Part shown: one piece after another, positions 12,534 through 23,712 of the stretch
How positions within the stretch are numbered: the stretch's first letter is position 1
How the letters are laid out: each line of letters starts with the position of its first letter
From: Brugia malayi
Taxonomy: Eukaryota > Nematoda > Chromadorea > Rhabditida > Onchocercidae
Assembly (NCBI RefSeq): GCF_000002995.4
Contig: NW_025062476.1
Coordinates: forward strand, 248,001 to 312,000
Length of the DNA stretch: 64,000 bases
Direction: 5' to 3'
The notes under the pieces: model-generated
Told to the model about the DNA's origin: nothing
The model's database searches: none
The model's input: the letters and a program-made list of their open reading frames with translations, nothing else
Made by a program: the position numbers and the translations under genes

Positions 12534-13022
12534 GTTACGAAATATAAATTCGATGTTTTGTTCCAACCATTTCTTTTTTTGTAAAAATGATATATGTCCA
12601 ATATAGATTATGACTTAATCGACACATGACACATTCATGCCACTGATATCGAATGAAAGTTTCAGTTGGTGCTTATGATCCTTGTAAGCTGGATATTCAT
12701 TTATTATTTTATGTGTTGAATGAAAAAAGCAGCACAAATTCACCATATAACCAAGTAGATAGTGCAGAACACAACAGAACAACAAGAAGGAAAAAGCAAT
12801 GAGTTCCATAATGTATAAATAAAAAAAGTAACATGAAATACAGCTTACATACTTCAAAATTTTCATATATATATTGAAGATCCAAAACAACAATGCAAAA
12901 TTGTCGTAAAGTAATCCATATTTCTGGATAACAGATATGATTTGGTTGCTAAAGGAGTCAGTTTAGTTACCAAATGAACTGGATGAGGTTAGCGATTGGG
13001 ATTTTAACGCAAATATCAGCAA
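12534..13022. other. Intergenic between convergent mrpl-20 and pfs-2 genes
   Basis: Contains only 3' UTR-like AT-rich sequence. A 92-codon minus-strand open frame (12615-12893) is hydrophobic but has no splice context or family resemblance, and I do not call it a gene. Confidence 0.4.
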
Positions 13023-16000
13023 TTAATAAGCTCCTCTACGAATTCGATTTCTGCTCGCCCCTCGCCGTACTAACCCACCTCCGGTATGCTGATGTAAATA
13101 GGGCGGATACTGTTGTTGATGTTGAAGGCGATCATCAAAATCACTGACGGGACAGTTAAATTCATAACGCATTGGGACTGACTGGCCGAGTCCAATTCTA
13201 CCATCTCCGGCTTCGTTCATATTTGGCATCCAGACACGCCGTCGAACTTGACTACCTTCGAAACGACCATCAAAGTCTTCGTCCTGAAGATAATTTTTGC
13301 ATTCTTCCGATATAAAAGCCAAATTCTAAAATGGTGTTGAATAAACAACAGACCTGTTTAGATGCAGTTGGGGCACGTAGCTGAGGCCTTCTGCGAGGGT
13401 CACGTACTTGAGTTCCAGATATAGATCCTCCTGATCTTTCGTCATCTCCATTCCTAGCCATATTTCCTCGAGACCCACCTCTTCTTATACGAGGATCATG
13501 TATTCTTAATTCGCCTGAACACATAAACATATGTGATATGACAGCCATAAAGACAAATCCAGTGTCATTATTTTTCAAATCCAAATTATCATGTTAAACG
13601 GGAACAATCCATACAATTCATAATTCCATACCTGTAGAAGGAGTAGTTCTTGAGGTTTCATCATTATTTATTGATTTACTGTCTAGTTGTGCACTAGAGC
13701 GCCAGCTTTGTGACTGTGAAGATGACGAAGGTTGCTGATTTCTTAGATCCACATCATTGGATGTGCAGGTGCTATTACCTTGTAAAAGTGGTGGCATTGA
13801 GAGAGAAGAAGGTGCAGTACGATAGTCCACATCCTAAAACCAAAAAATAGTTTAGAAGTAACAATAGCAGCAACTACTAAAAGATGCTGAACTTGTTTTG
13901 TTCGACTTATGAAAAATATTCCTGCAAATATCAAGTTTCCGAAATGTACCCTGTTCTGAATGGATGACGACGATGCAGGAGGCACAGATGTAAGGCTAGC
14001 CGGAATTGGTGGTGGCCAAATAAGTGGACCAATAGCTGGTGGCATGGGTAAGGCGGGTAAAGGTATACCAGCTGCTCCCATCTGGGCCACTGCCGTCAGT
14101 GCTGCAAAGGAAGATAAAAACAATATTCATCGACAAAGCACTAGAAGCCGACAAGTTGCAAATAAAACAAAACTATTCAGAGCTTCAAGTTAAGAAAAAC
14201 AGTCGTAGTATTGAGCTAACGTCAATAACGACTGATGATGTGAAGTTAAGAGAGTGAAAATTCGAATACCAGTGGAAGAAAAATACAAACGAGGAGACAC
14301 ATTAAGAGATTATTTTCAGGATTCTACACTAAGACACTAGGAGAACTTGAAATTATATAAAATTGCCTTTACTTCTCAGCGATATGAGGCAGGATGTTCA
14401 GCACCACAGCAAAAACATTCTAATGTTATACCACTAGTTATGGTACCCTAGTCTGTATCAGTGAAAAACTATGCCAGTTCAAAATTGTGGAAATAAGTAA
14501 AAAAGTTTTCGAAAAAAAGAAAAAAAAAAGATGGAGGAACATACTCTGCACAGCTGGTACCAAAATACCTTGTTGCGGGGTAATCTGTTGTATCACTGGT
14601 GGTTGAGATGCTGTTGAATTTGGCCACTGTTGTACAACCGCCGGTGCAGATGACAGAGATGGCGGCATTTGTAGGGATACCGAACCAATTTCCTGATCTG
14701 ATCCAGTGAGATTTTTCTGGGAACGTCTATTTCTGTCCTGACTAGGGCTGGGAGATCGGCCTTCTGAAAATTTGATCACAAAAAAAAGCTATTATTCGAG
14801 GACGTAGCATAGCACCGAATAATTCCAAATAAACATATATTTGAAAATGGCGAAAGTTAAGATTAAAATAAATGGAAAAGCACCATCGAAAAGTTTCAAA
14901 GAATCTACAGCTTCTTCACGTTTCGAAGATAGCAATGAGCGTGGCGGTGGCCCAAGCAAGGAGGCCTTGGATCTACGGAATGTCCCTTCGTCCAGCACTT
15001 CATCAACATAATCATCGCTTCCGGAAGCTCCAGGCTTCGCAACATTCCACATCCGTTCAAATTGTCGTTGAGCTTTCTTTGGTGGAGGTTGTTTAATCAA
15101 AGTCCTTTTTGCACCGATATTCAGTGTCTAACGAAAAATAACATAAATAATTCATTTGCTATACTTCTAATATTCAAAGGCATTTGAACAATATCTAATA
15201 ATAACGCTGTTATTGCGACCAAGCAAAATCTACGTTCTCATCAAACTTGCCAGTCCAATTTCTAAAATATTATTATCAGGTTTTAAGTATTTCTTCAATG
15301 GAAGTAATACTTATTAACTTACCTGTTGACGTGCGTTTGGATCTTCTGGAAATAGCAAAGGTCCTCCAACCGGTGGACCACCAACAGTTGTTCGCGCTTC
15401 TTTCTTCTGCATTCCTTGAAACACGTCATCATCCAAGCCCATACCTAAAAAACATACCTCCAACATACAGCGAACAAAACTTGAACTTGAATTCTGTTAC
15501 ATCTTCGCTTCAACATATTTTTGCTCAAAAAGATCTTATTTAATAATGTAATTTTCGAGGTTGTTAAGTTCAACAGCACCTGGAATAACAGCGACAAAAG
15601 TTTTTTCCTCATCAGTTTCAGTTTTCGTTTCTTTTGCTGCCGCTGGTATCGAACCAGAACATGATGCTAAACCATAGATGTCATCCTGTGTGTCACCTGG
15701 ACGATTTCGCGCCCAGAACTTAGTGTTGTTATCATTAGAACCTGGAAGATATCAGCATAAAATAAGAATTTTGAAATTGGATTATATCGGTGTCGAATTT
15801 TTAAGTAAAACGAAGTTTTATCAATAGATTGACAATACCTGAACCACAATGTTACTTCAAAAGTCTCATTTATCATAATTTCAGCTTAAAACTCGAAATA
15901 CCTGATGCCAGAATATGGCCCAAAGGATGCCACTCAAGTGTCCATATAGCTTGGTCATGAGCATGCTCCAAAAATCCAAGTTCTTTGTCATTATTTACAA

Positions 16001-19000
16001 GCCAATATGCCAATGATCCATCACCGCCACCACTTACAAACATACCTTCATGAACCGGATGCCAAGCTAATGCTGCAAAATAACATAATGTGAAAGTGTG
16101 AAAAATAATGAGTTTAAATAAAATAGAAGATTACAAAAGCAAAAAAACTCAAAAAAAAAAATCAATTTTGCAAAGTGAAAGAAAAAAAAAAACTACTGCA
16201 GTTGGAAACTAACCTGTTACTTCTTTTTTGTGTCCCTTGTAAGTGTGCATTTCACGCATCATTCTGATATCATACATTTTAATCAAATGATCACGGGATC
16301 CAGTCAACAGCCAATTTCCATTTTTATTCCACTGCACGGCCATTACCGAATTTTTATGATCATGTCTCAAAATTAATGATTACAAGAATTTATTTTCAAA
16401 TTAAAAATTATTAACAGCCATATATGAGTTATCAACAGAGAACTTGATGCAAGCCCTTACAATAATTTTTTTTTTTTAATCATTAGAATCCAGAAAAGTT
16501 TTAAAAAAACTCACAAAGTTGACAGACATTGGCCTGTTTTTGGATCCCATAATTTCACCGGTTGTTGTGAGTCACGTGATCCAGTGCATATCAAACCTTT
16601 TTGAGGATGCCAATCAACACTACGCACATCCGATCCATGGCCGCGAAGTACTTTTTCTTCAGCACATCGAGCAAAATCCCAAATTCGCGCGGTAGCATCA
16701 TCCGAACCAGTTACCAATTTCACATCTGTGGGCGCAAAACTGAAAAGTAATAATAGGAACTAATAACTAAGTTTGAACTTCATAGTACAATCTCAAACTT
16801 CCTGCAATTTAAATGAAAAAAAAAAAAAAAACAACAAACATAATTAACCTGATAGATCGGATAGCTTCATCTTTATGCGCTTGATACATGTGTACATTGT
16901 TCATATTTGGTTGCCAATATTTTACGAAACCGTCGTGATCCGCTGAGACAAGCCATTGATCGTTGTGTGACCATTTCAAAGCACGGATCGCTGTATCATG
17001 AGCCTGGAACACCATTTCAACAATTACTCTGTTTTTCACTGCACGTAACTAACTTCAGGTGGCATAAATTAACTGGGAATATTAAAAATATAAGAATTCT
17101 CAAAAAAGATATTGATATGTTATCAATTTAGCAGTTCGCATCAAGTCAATTTTTCTTTTTAGAACAGATTCTGCGACCTCGTGGAGTGAACTATAATATG
17201 ATTTGTTGCTTTCATATAATCAAAGAATCCCAAATTTTATACCTTATTTCCTTACCTAAATGGATTAGAGTGTTTAAGAAAGCTTCTTTTCATGTCTTAA
17301 TTAATAAGCAATTCCTCTCAGACTTGCAGAATGCATAGCAATCAGTTAGTTTCATATTCCAATTATATCATCTTTATCAGATGCTAGAAGACATTAGAGA
17401 ACACTACCTGGAATTTTCTACTCATGTGAACTGCAAGTTTAATCCCAAATACTGATTAACACGAACAATCTTACCAAAGGAATAAGAAGCTAGATGTAAA
17501 CGAAGAACATATCGATGTTAACTGTATGAAAGTTGACTTGTTGTTGATTAAAAGGTAAAACTGATTCACGTAAAAACGCAATAAAAAAAAAACCAAAGCA
17601 CACCCCTACAATTGCAGTACAGCTTCTTTTCTGGAACAAAGCCTCCTTCCATTTAAGTATAACGGAATTATTTATTACATAGGCGATTGCTGCAATAACA
17701 TGCAAATCGATGGCATTCTTAACCTGTATTCATCTCAAAAGATCAAGCAACAAAATAAAACTAAAACATATAACTGACTTCGTACGTCCTCGTTTTCTGT
17801 AATATCCGATCTTTTAACTATTTCACTCGTTCACAGTGACACCTTATTCCTTAGTTATACTTTTCAGGACAGTTTATCTGTCACTTGTCGTCAGTGACAC
17901 CTTAATTTGTTAGCTACTAGCTTGCTAAGTATTTTTTACTTGTTACAAGTGGAAGTCGGTACATTTGAACCAGATGTTCTAACCCTTTCATGGAATATAT
18001 CAAGACACCCAAGCGTTGTACAAGAAATCAAGTCACTGGAACGTTTTCGTTGTACGATTGTCCTTAAAAAATGCGAGGTCTGCTATCATTACGTGTAAAG
18101 ATCAAACAGCATTAAAGAGTAAATTGATAGCTATCATAAGTGTCCAGTAGAAAAACACAATGTTTTGAAGAATTATAAGCAAGTCATCTTTAAATGACTT
18201 CAATAATCTCAGAAAACGTCGTCGCAATGTTCTTCAAATGGGACCCTTTTTAATAAGATATCTAAACATAAGTTGAAGGTAGCATCATTTACACCAAATA
18301 AAAACTGCATTACAGTTTCTCCATCCACCTACCCAGACTTCAGCAAATTATTGAATGCAACCAAGAATACTAATTCGATCTCACCGAAGTTCACGAATAA
18401 TGAAAAATACTTGCTTAGCACTTCATCCTTTACAGTGATGGAAAATAATCCATTCCTAAGGAAATTTCATTCAAAAAGTCAACAGTACTTTTTGATCAAC
18501 AAAGCAGGCCAAAACGAAAAAATTTTTAATGACCTACTTTTACTGATAACTGATTTCAACATCCCATGAAATTTTAACAAGACCACCGACTGGTCCCTAA
18601 CTTTTTGAGGAAGTTAAATCATTTGATACATTAGCCAATTTTGAATTGATTTGAAAAATGCAGAAATAACGTAGGCAGTGGAGGATGAGTCCAACACTCG
18701 CTGATAATCGCGATGCAAACTGTCAACAAGTAGGCCTTATAAACTATTTATCTGCTTCATAATTATACAAAGCAGGAAAATATCGGCATATTTGTAAAAA
18801 AGGCAGTGCCGACTGGATCATCCTTTATTTTCATTTATGTTATATATAAAAATAATTCTACTCACAAACTCTTTTCAGCCTTTTCTTTATTTCATTTTAT
18901 TTGAGGCCGAATTAGTGACTTACGACGTAAAACAAGGAGTAATGGATAACATACGGTGACGCATGGAAATGAATGAATGAGACAAAACTGAATAAACGCG

Positions 19001-20442
19001 ATCCACTGAGAAATGGACGATAAAAGCTGCCACAAATACCTGAAGAATTGTCTCGAAATTGAAAGCTGTACCATTCCATAAAGTGAATTCGCCCGTTGAT
19101 GCACCCGTTATCAACCGTTTACCCTCTGGTGTCCACTGAAATTTATAAACCACTAACTTCCTATTATACTATTAAAATGTTGTCTTGTATTTCATAGTAT
19201 AAAGCGACAGAATTTTGACTGTAGCAATTCATAAGGACATTAATAACTTACACAAATACTGTAAATAGGACATTTAACTTTATTCATCGCAGCTCGCACA
19301 AATTTATTTAAAACACAGTCAATAGTCTTGTCTACAGTAGTGGTTGGAGGAACCGCAGAATTCTGATATAATATATCTGGCTGAACGGCCTCACGAGCAC
19401 GCAAATCATGCTGCCATAATCGAGCCTGAAAATTCTTTCACGTACCAGATTTCTGCTTCTGATTTCTAAAATCAACTATAAAAATTTATTTATATTTATA
19501 TTCCCCGCCTACCTCCATTCCTGTGCTATGTGATATACATGCAATCCTTTAAAATCTTTTAACCCAATGAAATGTGTGCTATCGATAGACATTTCGTAGA
19601 ATATATAAGTCAGCAATTATTTCAGCTCCAAAATTTTTCAAATACCGATATCATTAATTGAGCATAATGAGTTGTAGATGTTGGAAAAAAAATTATTAAA
19701 ACACAAATAAAAAAAATTTGATTCACAATGAACGATACAGATTACAGTTCATCTAGCAGTTGTGAAAAAAATACCTGTTACCTCATAATAAAATTATCGA
19801 TAAGAGGCCGAAGAAATAAACTAGAATTGAAAAACGGTACAGGGCAAAAGGTATGATATTGAAGATTGGTAGTCAGTATAAACATACCTCGAAATGATTT
19901 AGTACATTGGCAATATAATCGATGTGACGCCGGACGTTTGCAACATTCTTGCGCAATCGCCTACCCGGACCGTCAGCAACATCCAATACCGGTTGCTGTA
20001 ATGACAGCACAAACTAATTTAATAAGAAATTCTGGACTTGAAAAAATATGTTTAGATACTACTTATAAATGTCACTATTTGAGGGATCAAATAGCCGTCG
20101 GCTTTAACTATTAAAGTATTAACAGATAGATGATGAACACGCATGTATGATTGTTAACGAACCAAATTTGTTTTGAATCGATAACCCGGCCGCAGGTAAT
20201 ATGGTTGAAATTGGTTGTTTGTTATAATTTGTTGTTGACTGGAGATATTAGAACTTGTCTGCAAGGAAATTTTTGGAACGAAATATCCTTGAAAAGATAA
20301 CTTATGTACTACGCAATGTTTGGAAGAAATTAACAACCTGCGGAAACTGTGAAGAGCTTGCGGCGGGCTGCAGCGGTGCTGATGAGCTCAGGGCATCTAT
20401 ATCCGATGCTGGGTACTGCAGCAAAGGTGACGCTGCAGCCAT
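13023..20442 (-). CDS. pfs-2: WDR33 / Pfs2 mRNA cleavage and polyadenylation specificity factor subunit
   Basis: WDR33 recognises the AAUAAA signal as part of CPSF during mRNA 3' end formation. Seventeen exons: 20338-20442, 20163-20258, 19888-19995, 19252-19425, 19040-19135, 16849-17003, 16515-16739, 16214-16365, 15902-16072, 15580-15741, 15323-15444, 14884-15127, 14545-14763, 13950-14101, 13632-13833, 13354-13514, 13023-13325. These sum to 948 residues with every phase matching. The conserved block begins with [20 protein letters not shown] and [13 protein letters not shown] repeats follow from [20 protein letters not shown] to about residue 480 ([43 protein letters not shown]). The C-terminal half is low-complexity, rich in Pro/Gln/Ser, and ends in Arg/Gly-rich sequence ([19 protein letters not shown]). 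The acceptor of exon 8 appears to be TTTTGAG instead of TTTCAG, which is weak. A 2-kb intron lies between exons 5 and 6. Confidence 0.95.
17004..19039. other. 2-kb intron of pfs-2 with opposite-strand open frames
   Basis: By far the largest intron of this gene (others are roughly 70-570 bp). It carries plus-strand open frames at 17907-18098 and 18273-18569 (98 codons, starting [10 protein letters not shown]). No domain was recognised in them. They may be chance, or parts of a nested gene. Confidence 0.45.
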
Positions 20443-21086
20443 AATGATTCAAAATTTTATATACCACTGAAAGATACATTTAAAGAAAAGATGAATATGA
20501 AATTAAAAATGAGAATGCTGAACAAGCGATGCGGATTATCTGCATACACTAATAAACCATAAGGTGTGGAGTGAAAATAGTGGAATGTTTTTGCATGCCG
20601 AATAGGAATATGCACGTATAATAAATGTTGAATATACGATGCTAGAGCGTTACGCACGTGGAACGAATTGATATGCTCATGAACTGAATGGGTAGATTTT
20701 GGTGAAGAAGTAAGTGAAAAATATCGTAAGGGTAAAGTGATATAATATCTACACCTCGTGACCTTTGACACCCAAAGGGAACACACAGACCTATAACTGA
20801 TTCCCTGGCCTGCAAACCCTAGCAGCAGCGATGCGTGCATACAACGGCACGACGCGTCCGAACCCACAATGCAATATTAAAGACCACTGGAAGATAGGAT
20901 CCGGTTGAAATGCACAAAGAACGGAACGAGTTGGCAGCGATTTATTTATTGAGTGGTGTAGTGGTGATAGGATGTGGTAGAAGAGAGGGAGAGATGAACG
21001 GATGGATATTCACACCGCACGGATCTGATCGCATCGAGTCGAATGAGATCAGATCAGATCGCATCATCGAGTTGAGTGAGATCAGA
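20443..21086. other. Intergenic between MSP-domain gene and pfs-2
   Basis: Upstream region of pfs-2. A 136-codon minus-strand frame at 20457-20867 lacks domain features and a splice link into pfs-2 and is treated as chance. A local tandem repeat begins at about 21027. Confidence 0.4.
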
Positions 21087-21096
21087 TCAGATCGCT
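21027..21096. repeat. Two-copy imperfect tandem repeat (about 34 bp unit)
   Basis: The segment GATCGCAT-CGAGT-GA-TGAGATCAGATCA is present twice in succession, with a 3-bp insertion in one copy. It overlaps the stop codon of the MSP-domain gene (21087-21089). Confidence 0.7.
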
Positions 21097-23085
21097 CGAG
21101 CGATAAGTAAGGGTAACATGGCCATCTTTTGGCTGTCCTTTGAACGTTTGAATAATGGCTTGGGAAAAATGTCATCCTTATTGGCCTGAAATATAAAATG
21201 TGTAATTCAGATTTTGTGAAAAGGAATAAAGACTACAAATGAAATTATGGAAAGGAGAAGAATGATCACAGATCAGAATGGGCGATCACTTACCCGAACA
21301 CTAACGAAAATCATCTTGTCCACTTTTGGTACAGCTTTCCGCCGCATAATATCCACCTTTAATTGTTCTCCCGGATCAATGAAGCCGAATACGGGATTTA
21401 CCCGGTACAGCTGGTTGTCCGAACATTTGGCCTGAAGATGGATCCTTTCTCGAAATGTCTGTTGAGCTTTGAATTACTACTGAGACCATTTATTCACTTA
21501 TTAATTATTCATCTTCCTGAACTAAATGAAATTTGATGTGGTTTACTGGATGAACTAACGAAAATCAATCCGTATTGCTGGTTACCGTACAGGTAAATTT
21601 CTCTCAGATGTCTTACCTAATTGCCATTGTAAGAATCAAATGACAGTGTCATACTTTGACAGCCAAACGGTCCTTTGTTATATTTCGCAGTTGTACTGTT
21701 TGATAGCCTCCCTCACCACTCCATCGGAGATTTCTCGGTTCAAGTATCAGCTCTTGTTCCTCTGTATCAGACATTTAGTGGCTGATAGATTGTTGATCTC
21801 TCTCACTTTCTCTCTCAGTGAGAGTTTCTCTCTTAGTACTTGTAAATGACCAACCTTAGTGATGAAAAAAACGAAACTTCGGTTTGTAAAAAATTCGAAA
21901 AAATCTTAAAAGAGATAATCACCTTTTTCATCAATTAAACCGATATTTTCCTGAGTGTTTTGCTGAAATAAATAATTATTTCAAGTAATGAAATGTTTTT
22001 GATAACAAGAGAAAATGGCTTGAGGAACGTTTCATATTTTTTTAATGAAACTGGAATTCAACTAACCTCTTGTTCTTTGAAGGTGGCTTCCTTCCTTTCT
22101 TCATTAGAGATCGATTTTGTCTGAAATTTTAAATCACTCTATTTTCCTCAATTGTTGAATCCTCCTTTTTCTCCGAAAAATTTTAACTGATTCGGTTATT
22201 TGAACAACTCGAAGGTTTTGACGATAAAAATGATTCATTCGATTTAGCAAAATTTCTATGAATTATTTTTGTGATAGTTAGCGATTTGTTTGTCTTACTG
22301 GTTTAAGGGTAACGAATTTCTACAAAACGAATTTTAAGAAATCATATGATTTGAATAGGTCAAAAAATTTAACAATACAGATTATTTGCCGCTATCAGAA
22401 AAAAATTTGATAGTATTTTGGGAGTTGTGTAAAGATAGCAGTAAACGCTTAAACGGCTTTTCTTCTTTAGAAATGGTTGTAGTCAAAAAGACTGAATGAC
22501 CCATATTTTCTCTTTTCTGACAATCCCTTCAGAAAATGAATATCTGTATTTACTGTAACATTTAATTAATTCAAAATTTAAATAGTTTAAAGCATTTTTC
22601 AAAATGATGGCTTACATCCTCAACCTTAGCAACTTTTATATTTTTTAGTGTCCCGGTAGTTACCATAGGTATCACAGCTGACGACTTTCCAGGTATATTA
22701 GCAGATGTATCACCACTCATTTCTTTCTCGCATAGCCCATTCCATCGATGTGAACCCTTCGACGGAAGGATTGCATCATTTTGGCTTCGTATGCTAACTG
22801 ATCTTTTCTAAATTAAACAATATGAAACATTTTCATGCCCAAAAATGCTTCTTTATCGAACTGCTTTCAGGTACTTTAAAGCTAGACTATTTTGGCTTGT
22901 CAATCTATCGGGACAAAACTTTTGCTGATTACTTCTATTGCTCTTTTTTTCTGAGATGATAGTCGCGATGATTCTTGCACACTTCTCCTTAGTTTGTTTT
23001 TTTGCACTTTGTTCCTTTCCTTCACAGACTTGTTTGAGGATGCGGAACTTTGTGTCACTTTTGATTTGGTATTTGACTGAAACAT
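21087..23085 (-). CDS. MSP-domain protein with Lys/Ser-rich N-terminal extension
   Basis: Seven exons: 22933-23085, 22616-22807, 22067-22120, 21923-21962, 21655-21761, 21294-21431, 21087-21185; 260 residues, all phases matching. The C-terminal part, from about residue 147, is a major sperm protein (MSP) immunoglobulin-like domain: ELILEPRNLRWSGEGGYQTV, RLAVKAKCSDNQLYRVNPVF, GFIDPGEQLKVDIMRRK, VDKMIFVSVRANKDDIFP. MSP domains form cytoskeletal filaments in nematode sperm or act as VAP-like adaptors. The N-terminal 146 residues are basic and Ser-rich with no known domain. The ATG at 23085 is preceded in frame by a TAG. An alternative short product could start at ATG 21774: a TATCAG acceptor lies just upstream and an in-frame TAA immediately precedes that ATG, giving a 118-residue MSP-only protein. 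The stop codon lies inside a local tandem repeat. Confidence 0.75.
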
Positions 23086-23712
23086 ATTTAACTAACCGTG
23101 CAACGACGAATGATTCAAATCATTAAATCATAGATAACAAAGATCAGTTCATGATCGAGAGCAGAAGAGAGCGACCTAGTCTTGCCTGCCTTTTCGTGGC
23201 TCTCTACATCTTTCCCTACCACTCATCCCGAATATTTGGAGAGGAGAGACAAACGGTATCACTAGGCATCACTAAACCAAATTCATCTTTTTTGTCCGTC
23301 TCCCACTCGCACACTGCACGAGAACGATGATCGCCAGTGGTACCACTCCAACCATCAACAAAACGACATCCTTTGGCTGCGCGTACATTTCACTACTGTA
23401 CGGAACAAACGGTTCTAATTGCCACAGTCGTATTTCTCTCGACAGCCGCAATAAATAATCCCAAAATTAAAGAATAAGAGTTCTAGTGTTGAACCCATAT
23501 TTATATGTTACAATGAAATGAAATGCATAAAGTGCGCGTGACACGTACCGTCGTCGTCATACTCACTCACACGTTGTCATACTTACGCGCCATAAAGTGG
23601 GAAGAAGAAAGTATATGCGACAGAGAGGAAGGTGGAAATGAACTGTGACAAGATTATGTTTATTTCGATGAAATGAAATTTATTGCAATTAAATTACATA
23701 GTTTAATCTCAA
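23086..23712. other. Intergenic upstream of the MSP-domain gene
   Basis: No coding signal. The stretch at about 23150-23640 is less AT-rich than neighbouring spacers and lies directly 5' of the MSP gene, so promoter elements are likely here, but none was identified. Confidence 0.4.

Noticed and set aside
12615..12893. Hydrophobic 92-codon minus-strand frame
   Set aside because: Composition is explained by AT-rich 3' flank; no splice partner, family or conserved motif.
13960..14257. Plus-strand frames over the pfs-2 C-terminal exons
   Set aside because: Antisense shadows of the Pro/Gln-rich coding exons.
20457..20867. 136-codon minus-strand frame upstream of pfs-2
   Set aside because: No recognisable domain, and no in-phase junction into pfs-2 exon 1, which has its own good ATG. 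Probably chance within the 5' flank.
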